Below are positions 37,621 to 45,767 of a stretch of DNA of 64,000 nt, one piece after another. A program made the position numbers and the translations under genes. The stretch's first letter is position 1, and each line of letters starts with the position of its first letter. The stretch spans positions 1 to 64,000 of the forward strand of contig FOSY01000006.1 of NCBI GenBank assembly GCA_900114405.1, given 5' to 3'. The notes beneath the pieces were generated by a model that worked only from the letters and a program-made list of their open reading frames with translations, was not told the DNA's origin and ran no database searches. The DNA comes from Lachnospiraceae bacterium KH1T2 (GTDB lineage: Bacteria; Bacillota; Clostridia; Lachnospirales; Lachnospiraceae).

Positions 37621-38787
37621 ATGACACTTACATTTTTTTCAAACTATTTTAATCATCATCAGGAAGCGCTTTGTAATGCGTTTTATGAGCTTTTGGGAGA
37701 CGGATTTACTTTTGTAGAGACTGAGCAGATAGAAGAGTTTCGCTCAAAGATGGGCTGGGGACAGGAAGCTGTTCCGGCGTATGTTCTTAAGAGCCATCTT
37801 TCAGAAGAAAATCTTAAAAAGGCCTATGAGCTTGGAGAAAAATCGGATGTAGTCATCATGGGAACTGCACCGGAGTCAATGATCGAGAAAAGACTTGAAG
37901 AAAATAAGCTCACTTTCAGATATTCTGAAAGACCGTTAAAGGAAGGACGTGTTAAGGTTCTTATCCCACGACTTGCAAAGAAGTTTTATCACAACCATTA
38001 TAGAAATCGTAATAAGAACCTTTATCTGCTTGCTGCGAGCGCATATTGTTCGTCAGACTACAAATTTATGGGCTCGTATATCGGAAAATGCCTTAAGTTT
38101 GGCTATTTTCCAAAGGAAGAGAGAAAATCTTTCCATGATCTCTGTAAGCTTAAAAATCAGAATCAGCCAATGAAGATACTCTGGGCAGGAAGATTCTTGA
38201 AGTTAAAGAGGGCTGATCTGCTCCTTTACGCGGCTAAGAAATGTATGGATCAGGGTCTTAAGTTCCAGCTTGAGTTTGTCGGTGACGGAGTTGAAGAAAA
38301 GCATCTTGAGAAGCTCGTGGACAGTCTCGGACTTCGTGATCGTACAGTGTTTAAGGGCTTTCTTTCACCGGAAGAGACCAGAGCTGAGATGGAAAGAGCT
38401 GATATTTTTGTAATGACCAGTAATTTCCTTGAAGGATGGGGGTCAGTGATCTATGAAGGACTTTCTGCAGGCTGTGCAGTGATCGCAAGTCATGCTGCAG
38501 GTGCAACTCCATTTCTTGTTAAGCAGGGTACTACGGGATATGTGTTCAAAAGTGGAAGCGATGAAAGCCTTGCGGAGAAGCTTGCTATAGTTCTTAAGAA
38601 TAAAGAGCTTGCGCGTGAGCTTGGACACGGTGCATATGAAAACATGCAGAGATACTGGAACCCTAAGGTGGCAGCAGGACGTATAGTTGAGATGTCTGAG
38701 AAATTTTTTAAGGGTGAGAGCATTACCTATGAGTATGGACCACTTTCACCTTGTGAATATATTTATAACAATTGGTACAAAGAATGA
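37621..38787 (+). CDS. Glycosyltransferase family 4
   Basis: The 388-residue GT-B enzyme has a less conserved N-terminal domain (FFSNYFNHHQEALCNAFYEL). The C-terminal domain is typical: ILWAGRFLKLKRADLLLYAAK, VGDGVEEKHLEKLVDSLGL, and EGWGSVIYEGLSAGCAVIASHAAG as the GT4 donor-binding motif. A GGGACGAGG site precedes the ATG. The stop overlaps the next start by ATGA. Confidence 0.88.
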   Translation: MTLTFFSNYFNHHQEALCNAFYELLGDGFTFVETEQIEEFRSKMGWGQEAVPAYVLKSHLSEENLKKAYELGEKSDVVIMGTAPESMIEKRLEENKLTFRYSERPLKEGRVKVLIPRLAKKFYHNHYRNRNKNLYLLAASAYCSSDYKFMGSYIGKCLKFGYFPKEERKSFHDLCKLKNQNQPMKILWAGRFLKLKRADLLLYAAKKCMDQGLKFQLEFVGDGVEEKHLEKLVDSLGLRDRTVFKGFLSPEETRAEMERADIFVMTSNFLEGWGSVIYEGLSAGCAVIASHAAGATPFLVKQGTTGYVFKSGSDESLAEKLAIVLKNKELARELGHGAYENMQRYWNPKVAAGRIVEMSEKFFKGESITYEYGPLSPCEYIYNNWYKE

Positions 38788-39896
38788 AGAAAATTGTATA
38801 TCTGATGGAGTATCCGATAGATCTTCCGGGAGGCGCACAGCTTTCGACAAAGAGTATTTGTGATGAGCTTGCAGCGCATCCGGAATGCGGCTATGAGCCG
38901 GTGGTGATCTGCCCGGAGCTTCTTACGACCAAAAAAGAGGAATATGGCTTTAAGATCCGAACTTATAAAATGGGTGAAAAAAGAGTCATAAACCTCTTTT
39001 TTAGAATTAAAGCATTTAAGAAAATAATAGCTGAAGAAAAGCCGGATCTGATACATATAGAAATGTCAGAATCGCTTATCACATATGGCTTTATCAGGAA
39101 GAGCTTCAAAGAAATCCCATATATCTACACTGATAGAGGGATGTTCTATGGCTATAGGAAACGTTCGCAGCTTTTTATGTTCCCTGTTTTGAAGGATGCG
39201 TCAGCGCTGGTGACTACTACAGAGAAAAATGCGGGACTTTGGAAAAGCAATACAGATTTTGGACCTGTTTCTACGATCCCCAATACAATAAGTGATGCCT
39301 TTGCGGACTTTGATGAAAGTAAGAGAAAGAAGAATGGACGATTTACGATAGGTTTTGCAGGCAGGATATGCATAGAGAAAGACTGGCCGTTTGTACCGGT
39401 TCTTGTGGAAGCTATCCATAAAGCCGGTGTAGAATTCGATGTGGGGCTTGTACTCTCTATTTTTGAAAAGGGTGATGATCTGCAGGTTGAAGACCTGAAA
39501 AATAAGATATCAGCAATAATAGGAAGTGAGCATCTGCACTTTTATCAGGATCTTTCTCAGGCTGAAATGAGTGATTTTTACTATAGCTGCGATGTTTTTG
39601 CTATGACAAGCCAGTTTGAATCTTTCGGAAAGGCTGCGGTCGAGGCAATGAGCCGCGGGTGTGCTGTCGTAGCTACTGATGTTGGTGGTCTGGCAGAGGT
39701 TATAGGCAAGGCTGAAAATTTATATACTAAATCGACGGTTGAAAAATGCGTGGATTATATAAAAGCGGTCTCTGAGGATAAAGAAAAGCTTAAAGCTGAT
39801 CAGAACTATTTTTTGCAGCGCTACAGAGCGAATTATACGTCAAAGGCTTACCTGGAAAGACATGTGAAACTTTACGACGAGGTGCTTGCAAAATGA
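38784..39896 (+). CDS. Glycosyltransferase family 4
   Basis: The 370-residue GT-B enzyme starts with KKIVYLMEYPIDLPGGAQLSTKSICDEL. The GT4 motifs TIGFAGRICIEKDWPFVPVLVEA and ESFGKAAVEAMSRGCAVVATDVGG are present. ATG 38784 overlapping the upstream stop is preferred over an in-frame TTG at 38772. It is followed by a flippase gene with another ATGA overlap, so the genes 36863-43526 are translationally coupled for most of their length. Confidence 0.88.
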   Translation: MKKIVYLMEYPIDLPGGAQLSTKSICDELAAHPECGYEPVVICPELLTTKKEEYGFKIRTYKMGEKRVINLFFRIKAFKKIIAEEKPDLIHIEMSESLITYGFIRKSFKEIPYIYTDRGMFYGYRKRSQLFMFPVLKDASALVTTTEKNAGLWKSNTDFGPVSTIPNTISDAFADFDESKRKKNGRFTIGFAGRICIEKDWPFVPVLVEAIHKAGVEFDVGLVLSIFEKGDDLQVEDLKNKISAIIGSEHLHFYQDLSQAEMSDFYYSCDVFAMTSQFESFGKAAVEAMSRGCAVVATDVGGLAEVIGKAENLYTKSTVEKCVDYIKAVSEDKEKLKADQNYFLQRYRANYTSKAYLERHVKLYDEVLAK

Positions 39897-41350
39897 AAAA
39901 AAAGTCAGTATTTTCAAGTTTTCTGAGCTATTTTTATGGTAATTTCATAGTATTGCTTCTGGGCTTTATACAGACACCGCTTGTGACGAGGATAATGTCT
40001 ACGGATGAGTACGGCAGGACAGGGATGTTTGAGACTGCTGTATCAGTCATTTATATTTTTGCGATACTTGGTATGGATCAGGCATATATCCGCTATTACT
40101 ATATGGAAAATATCAACAGGAAAAAGCTTATAAAGCAATGCCTTTATCCATCGGTGCTGATAGTCAGCGGTCTGGTGATACTGTATTTTATATTCAGCAG
40201 AGCAGCTAATGCTTACCTTTTTGAAAAAGGCGGACTTGATGTAACGCTATTGGTTGCAGCATATACGCTTATCTCTGTTTTTGAGCGATTCCTGTTCCTT
40301 GATGTGAGGATGCAGCAGAATGGTGTGCTTTACTCGAATATAAACATTGCGCAGAAGATATTAAATATATTGATAATCTTTGCAGCATGGCATTTTCTTG
40401 GGGATGATTTCAGAGTAGTGCTTTATGCGATGACTTTTTCGTGGGGTTCGACAACACTTTTTCTCGCGGTAAGGTATTTATGGCTCAATACAGGAAAACG
40501 CGGTAAGAATAATCATGACGGAACTGTGGTCTATCCGCAGAAAGAGCTTATACGATATGGGACACCGTTCATAATGGTTCTCCTTATGGAGTGGCTTCTT
40601 TCCTCATGCGACAGGATCGCACTCCGTCAGTGGTCAAATTATTCAGAGCTCGGTATATATGCCGCTGCGATGAAGATAATGGTACTGCTTCTGACATTCA
40701 AGAATACATTTGTAGCTTTTTGGTCACCGCTTGCGATGGAAAAGTACGAAAATGAAGAGCCTGAGCTCTGTAAGGCTTTTTTCAGGCGAGCTTTCAATGT
40801 GACAAGGTTTTTCTGCGTGCTTGCAGCAGTGGGACTTATACTTTTCAGGCAGGTAATAGTTTTCTTGCTTGGAGCGAACTATCGTGGTGCGGACAGGATA
40901 ATTCCATTTTTGACTTTGATGCCTATTTTTGCCATGATGTTTGAGATCACAGTTCAGGGACTAAAATTTATCAAGAAAAATATGCTCCTTAATATAGCAT
41001 CTGCGGCTGCGATCATCTGCAACGTGGCAGGAAACACGCTGCTTGTGCCAAAGCTCTATGGCGTAGGAGCTGCACTTACTACAGGTATTTCATACATAGT
41101 TTACTTCGCTTTTGGCTCTTATCTTTCGGAGAAAAATTGGAAAGTGGGCTATGACTTCAGAAGAACAGCACTTGCAGCAGTAAAGCTTTTAGTGCTTGCG
41201 GCTGTGGCTGCTTTTGACGGAAGAGTGATGGTTGTCACAGGATGCGGTATTGTCGTGATACTGCTTACTTGTGTGGCAGAAAGAGATTCGATAAGCTTTT
41301 GCTTTGCTTATGCAAAGACTTTGCTTAAGAAGTTCAGAGGAAATAAATGA
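39893..41350 (+). CDS. Polysaccharide flippase (Wzx-like), second copy
   Basis: The 485-residue membrane protein has about 12-14 helices, of the same broad family as the product of 31197 but distinct in sequence. It starts with SSFLSYFYGNFIVLLLGFIQTPLVTRIMSTDEYGRTGMFETA. It probably moves the lipid-linked oligosaccharide outward. Two flippases in one operon suggest either two glycans or the joining of two clusters. Confidence 0.87.
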   Translation: MKKKSVFSSFLSYFYGNFIVLLLGFIQTPLVTRIMSTDEYGRTGMFETAVSVIYIFAILGMDQAYIRYYYMENINRKKLIKQCLYPSVLIVSGLVILYFIFSRAANAYLFEKGGLDVTLLVAAYTLISVFERFLFLDVRMQQNGVLYSNINIAQKILNILIIFAAWHFLGDDFRVVLYAMTFSWGSTTLFLAVRYLWLNTGKRGKNNHDGTVVYPQKELIRYGTPFIMVLLMEWLLSSCDRIALRQWSNYSELGIYAAAMKIMVLLLTFKNTFVAFWSPLAMEKYENEEPELCKAFFRRAFNVTRFFCVLAAVGLILFRQVIVFLLGANYRGADRIIPFLTLMPIFAMMFEITVQGLKFIKKNMLLNIASAAAIICNVAGNTLLVPKLYGVGAALTTGISYIVYFAFGSYLSEKNWKVGYDFRRTALAAVKLLVLAAVAAFDGRVMVVTGCGIVVILLTCVAERDSISFCFAYAKTLLKKFRGNK

Positions 41351-42045
41351 AAAAATTTATTAAAAAATATGGATTCGCATTGATAATAGCGGCGGTCGTT
41401 ATAGTTTCCGCTGCCAATCTTGTGTATGACTATGGCTACAGCGATGAGTCATTCGAGCAGAAGTCATATGATACGCAGGCGATGTACAGCGAGGATTATT
41501 TTGAGAAAGGGCAATACCCTGACCTTTTCTTAAGGGTGCTTGTCAGGGATAAGCATGTAGTGCTTGCGCATGCGCCCAAGTCATATGCGGACTACCCAAG
41601 CGCGGGTCATGATGATGAAGATGGAAATCCATTTTCGCAGGATTATTTCAGAGAGAATAACTTTACATATTGGTTCAACGCTTTTGCAGGAAGTTATTCC
41701 TACGATGAAACCTTGCTGACAGGAGATGCTGTATCTGAAAATATGGTACCGCATCATGAGGATTTTACAGACTATGGCGTAGCAAATGATATGCTCAGAT
41801 ATTCATTCCCGATGAACCATGAGCACTATCAGGAGGCAACGAGATTCTGGTACTCATGGTATTACAATACCTATGCGGCAAAAGCACTTACACTTAAGAT
41901 CAAGCGTAAGCGCTATGATCCATATCCTGATGTATATGTTCATATGGACGGGATAATGGAGGCTGATACGCTGGTAGCGCTTATTGCTAAAAATGAAGAC
42001 CTATATCTTATGTCGGAAGAAACATATCAGGAGTACATGAAATGA
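41347..42045 (+). CDS. Membrane-anchored protein of unknown function in polysaccharide operon
   Basis: The 232-residue protein has an N-terminal membrane helix (FALIIAAVVIVSAANLVY, about residues 10-27) and a Tyr/Asp-rich extracytoplasmic domain with no recognised family. It overlaps the flippase gene upstream and the polymerase-like gene downstream by four bases each, so it is an integral part of the operon. It may assist polymerisation, transfer or substituent addition outside the cell; nothing in the sequence decides this. Confidence 0.75.
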   Translation: MKKFIKKYGFALIIAAVVIVSAANLVYDYGYSDESFEQKSYDTQAMYSEDYFEKGQYPDLFLRVLVRDKHVVLAHAPKSYADYPSAGHDDEDGNPFSQDYFRENNFTYWFNAFAGSYSYDETLLTGDAVSENMVPHHEDFTDYGVANDMLRYSFPMNHEHYQEATRFWYSWYYNTYAAKALTLKIKRKRYDPYPDVYVHMDGIMEADTLVALIAKNEDLYLMSEETYQEYMK

Positions 42046-43526
42046 GAGAAACATTAAATCAATTAACTGCATACGACGGAATAGCGCAGGTTCTCACGAT
42101 TGTTCTGCTGAGTGTTTATGGTATGGTGATGATCTCAGCGCTTCCGGGCAGGATGTCAAAGTGTTGGAAAGCACTCATAAGCTTTCCCTTTGGAATCGCA
42201 GCATATATGCTCTGCGGATATCTTATACTTCTTACAGGTGTAAGTTTCGGCACAGTTTCGGTTGTAAGTCTTATGGCGATAGTCCTGGCGGCTGGCCTGG
42301 CAGCAGGCATAAAGGGTAAAAATTTCGAAAAGCCCGATATAAAAATTCTGGTTCTTTGGATAGCAGCAACTACTGCCTTCGCGATATTTGCCTGCTATGG
42401 CAGACTTTCACTTGCGGTATCGAATGATTCCGTGTACTACTACTCAGCATATCCAAGGATGCTTGTGGCGCAGGGAAGATACGCAAAGTCATTCGACACT
42501 TTTCTTACAGATGTGGGACAGACAACAGCCGTATTGAATTGTCTTCCATTCCTTTTTGGCTTCGATGCGACATTCGGAATACAGCATTTTATGAATTTTA
42601 ACTTCCTTGCAATATTTCTTATGGCTCTTTATGAGAAAGCCGCAGAAGTCTTTGCACCGAAAAAAGCTTTTATCGCAGCTGCTGCAGGTACATTTTTCCT
42701 TATGTCATCCACGCCGTACCTTGTAGTGTCAAAGTGGGTACTTTCAAATGTTTACTTTATGATATTCGCTTTTATCATTTTTTATATGATCGTAAGGAAT
42801 TCAAAAGCGGAGTTTTCAGCTAAGTGGGCAATGGTTGAGTTTGTTATGTTCGCTGTTTTCTCTATGCTTAGAATGGAAGGCGGCGTGATATCGCTTTTGA
42901 TGATATTTATGGCATCTTCGCTTGAGTACACTAATAAGCGGATAGTTTTGAACTATATCCTGCCGGTACTCCTTGCTGAAAGCGGATATTATCTGATGCT
43001 CTTTATAAGACTTGGGGTTGATCCGCTCTACAGTTTCCTGGATTGGAAAAAGGCTGTTTTCATGGTCGGTATAATTGTTATCTCTGTGCTCTATTTTATT
43101 TTGATACGAGGCAGACACTTTAGCTTTATTACCGAAAATATAGGCGTGTGGATCGTAATTGCAGGGATTCTTGGAAATGCGGGAATCTGCCTTATAAGTC
43201 ACACAAGGTATCTGACTAACCTGTATGCGTTTTATCAAAATGTCAGAGGCCGTCACGGCTGGGGATACTTCGGAGTGGTGATGGCTGCGGCTGCGCTTTG
43301 GATAGTGGTCGACTTCATCAGAAACAAATTTAAGTATATTTCTTATACGGATGCTTTCACGGCGGCTCTTGTGCTTGTAATAATCGCTGTATGCTGGGCA
43401 AGAGGCGGTGTGCTCGTAGTTCGTACAAGTGACTCAGGAAACAGAGTTTTATTGGAAACAGTGCCGTTTATAGTATTTTTGATATATGAAAAGCTGCTGC
43501 TTTGTACCTCAGTAAAAAATAAATAA
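42042..43526 (+). CDS. Polytopic membrane protein, polymerase (Wzy) or GT-C-like
   Basis: The 494-residue protein has about 12 or more membrane helices and a large early loop with SNDSVYYYSAYPRMLVAQGRY followed by QTTAVLNCLPFLFGFDA. This layout fits GT-C transferases or O-antigen polymerases, whose members share little sequence. It is the last gene of the operon, where a polymerase is otherwise missing, so Wzy-type polymerisation is the leading guess. Confidence 0.6.
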   Translation: MRETLNQLTAYDGIAQVLTIVLLSVYGMVMISALPGRMSKCWKALISFPFGIAAYMLCGYLILLTGVSFGTVSVVSLMAIVLAAGLAAGIKGKNFEKPDIKILVLWIAATTAFAIFACYGRLSLAVSNDSVYYYSAYPRMLVAQGRYAKSFDTFLTDVGQTTAVLNCLPFLFGFDATFGIQHFMNFNFLAIFLMALYEKAAEVFAPKKAFIAAAAGTFFLMSSTPYLVVSKWVLSNVYFMIFAFIIFYMIVRNSKAEFSAKWAMVEFVMFAVFSMLRMEGGVISLLMIFMASSLEYTNKRIVLNYILPVLLAESGYYLMLFIRLGVDPLYSFLDWKKAVFMVGIIVISVLYFILIRGRHFSFITENIGVWIVIAGILGNAGICLISHTRYLTNLYAFYQNVRGRHGWGYFGVVMAAAALWIVVDFIRNKFKYISYTDAFTAALVLVIIAVCWARGGVLVVRTSDSGNRVLLETVPFIVFLIYEKLLLCTSVKNK

Positions 43527-43537
43527 TAGAAAGATTG

Positions 43538-43564
43538 TTAGCACTCATTTTTTATGAGTGCTAA
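43538..43564 (+). promoter_or_regulatory. CIRCE operator (HrcA binding site)
   Basis: TTAGCACTC, nine bases, GAGTGCTAA is a perfect match to the CIRCE inverted repeat bound by the heat-shock repressor HrcA. It sits eight bases upstream of the -35 box of htpG. Confidence 0.97.
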
Positions 43565-43571
43565 ATTTTTA

Positions 43572-43600
43572 TTGACTTTTGATATTCTCGATACTAAAAT
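43572..43600 (+). promoter_or_regulatory. htpG promoter
   Basis: TTGACT (43572-43577), a 17-base spacer and TAAAAT (43595-43600) form a strong housekeeping promoter immediately downstream of CIRCE, about 80 bases before the htpG start. Confidence 0.85.
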
Positions 43601-43681
43601 AATTATGACATAAGAAAAGTATGAAGACCAATTCGTTATGTCATATGACTTTTGAAAAAATAAAATGAGAGGTATATAAAC

Positions 43682-45691
43682 ATGGAAAACAAACATGGAA
43701 GTCTTTCAATCAGCAGTGAAAATATCTTCCCTATAATTAAAAAATGGATGTATTCTGATCAGGATATTTTTATCCGTGAGCTTGTTTCAAACGCATGCGA
43801 TGCTATAACAAAGCTTAAAAAGCTCGAAGCTATCGGTGAGTTCCAGGCTCCGGCAGAGGATACAGACGGTACAGCAGGTGCCGGACTTAAAGGAAGAGTT
43901 GAAGTTCAGGTAGACAATAAAGCTAAAACTCTTAAATTCATTGATAACGGTATCGGTATGACAGATGAAGAGGTTGATAAGTACATCAACCAGATAGCGT
44001 TTTCGGGTGCTACAGACTTCATCAGCCAGTACAAAGATAAATCAGATGCAGACCAGATCATCGGTCATTTCGGACTTGGTTTCTACTCAGCATTCATGGT
44101 TGCAGATAAGGTAGAGATCGATTCACTTTCATACAAAGAAGGCAGTGCCGCTGTACATTGGGAGTGCGAAGGCGCCGGCACAGAGTTTGACATGAAGGAA
44201 GGTACACGTGCTAAGCATGGTACAGAGATCACACTTCATCTTAATGAGGACTGCCTCAAGTATTGTAATGAATATGCAGTAAGAGAGGTTCTTGATAAGT
44301 ACTGTTCATTCATGCCTACAGAAATTTATCTTAAGGATGTGAATGCAGAGCCTCCTAAGCCTACAAAAGATAAAGACGGAAATGAAGTTCCGCCGGAAGC
44401 TCCAAAGCCTATCAATGATATCCATCCGCTTTGGACAAAGACTCCTAAGGACTGCACAGATGATGAGTATAAGGAATTCTACCGTAAGGTATTCCATGAT
44501 TATAAAGAGCCTCTGTTCTGGATACACCTTAACATGGACTATCCATTCAATCTTAAGGGTATTCTTTACTTCCCTAAGATCAACATTGAGTACGAGTCAA
44601 TCGAGGGCGTGATCAAGCTTTATAACAATCAGGTATTCATCGCAGATAACATCAAAGAGGTAATTCCTGAGTTCCTTATGCTTCTTAAGGGTGTGATCGA
44701 TTGTCCGGACCTTCCACTCAACGTTTCAAGAAGTGCCCTTCAGAATGACGGTTTTGTTACTAAGATCTCAGATTACATTACAAAGAAGGTTGCTGAGAAG
44801 CTTTCAGGTCTTTGCAAGACTGAGAAGGAAACATACGAGAAATATTGGGAGGATATCGCTCCATTCGTTAAGTATGGTTATCTCAGAAATCAGAAATTTG
44901 CTGATAAGATTAATGATTTCATCCTTTTCAAGGATATCAATGATAAATATCTCACACTTCCTGAATGCCTTGATATAAAGAGCAAGGAAGAAGCTGATGT
45001 TAAGGATGCTGAGACAGGTGAAAAGGTTGAGGCTGAAGTAGTTGATGATAAGAAGGATGGAGAAGACAAGAAGGAAGAGAAGCCTGAGCACATCATTTAC
45101 TATGTAACTGATGAGAAGCAGCAGGGACAGTACATCAATATGTTCAAGTCTTCAGGAATGAATGCTGTGATCCTTCGTCATAACATCGACACTCCTTTCA
45201 TGCAGCAGCTTGAAATGAAGAACGAGGGCATAAAATTCAAGAGAATCGATGCTGACGTTACAGATGCTATGAAGTCTGAGGAGTCAGAAGAAGAGACAAA
45301 GAACTTCAAGGAGAAGGCTGAAGGAATCCAGAAGGTTCTCCGTGAGGCACTTAAGAAAGAAAAACTTGAAGTAAGCGTGCAGAAGCTCAAAGATGAGGGT
45401 GTTGCATCTGTTATAACACTTTCAGAAGAGACAAGAAGAGCACAGGATATGATGAAGATGTACGCTATGGGCGGAATGCAGGATGATTTCCAGGATGAAG
45501 GTCAGACACTTATCCTCAATGCAAGCCATCCGCTTGTAAAGCGTGTAATGGATGATCCTGAAAATGAAAAGAGCAAGCTCATCGAGGAACAGCTCTATGA
45601 CCTTGCAATGCTTGCAAACAAGCAGCTTTCACCGGAAGAAATGAGCGCATTCATTGCAAGAAGCAATGAGATCATGCTCAAATTAGCATAA
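43682..45691 (+). CDS. htpG: Chaperone HtpG (Hsp90)
   Basis: The 669-residue ATP-dependent chaperone acts in the cytoplasm. The N-terminal GHKL ATPase has FIRELVSNACDAITK, FIDNGIGMT and GHFGLGFYSAFMVADK. The middle domain has the catalytic-loop-like LPLNVSRSALQND segment, and the C-terminal dimerisation domain is complete. Two extra charged stretches are present, one near residues 55-70 (QAPAEDTDGTAGAG) and one near 440-465 (EVVDDKKDGEDKKEEKPEH), longer than in E. coli HtpG. Control by CIRCE is not the classical arrangement in Bacillus, where htpG is outside the HrcA regulon. GAGAGG precedes the ATG. Confidence 0.97.
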   Translation: MENKHGSLSISSENIFPIIKKWMYSDQDIFIRELVSNACDAITKLKKLEAIGEFQAPAEDTDGTAGAGLKGRVEVQVDNKAKTLKFIDNGIGMTDEEVDKYINQIAFSGATDFISQYKDKSDADQIIGHFGLGFYSAFMVADKVEIDSLSYKEGSAAVHWECEGAGTEFDMKEGTRAKHGTEITLHLNEDCLKYCNEYAVREVLDKYCSFMPTEIYLKDVNAEPPKPTKDKDGNEVPPEAPKPINDIHPLWTKTPKDCTDDEYKEFYRKVFHDYKEPLFWIHLNMDYPFNLKGILYFPKINIEYESIEGVIKLYNNQVFIADNIKEVIPEFLMLLKGVIDCPDLPLNVSRSALQNDGFVTKISDYITKKVAEKLSGLCKTEKETYEKYWEDIAPFVKYGYLRNQKFADKINDFILFKDINDKYLTLPECLDIKSKEEADVKDAETGEKVEAEVVDDKKDGEDKKEEKPEHIIYYVTDEKQQGQYINMFKSSGMNAVILRHNIDTPFMQQLEMKNEGIKFKRIDADVTDAMKSEESEEETKNFKEKAEGIQKVLREALKKEKLEVSVQKLKDEGVASVITLSEETRRAQDMMKMYAMGGMQDDFQDEGQTLILNASHPLVKRVMDDPENEKSKLIEEQLYDLAMLANKQLSPEEMSAFIARSNEIMLKLA

Positions 45692-45704
45692 CTCATACAA
45701 AAGA

Positions 45705-45750
45705 AATAAGCGTGTAAAAACAATAGCTGTTTTTACACGCTTATTTTTTT
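45705..45750. terminator. Strong terminator after htpG
   Basis: The seventeen-base perfect stem AATAAGCGTGTAAAAAC / GTTTTTACACGCTTATT has a seven-base loop and a long T run. It lies between htpG and the convergent penicillin-binding protein gene. Confidence 0.95.
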
Positions 45751-45767
45751 ATTTTTTTTATTTTTTT

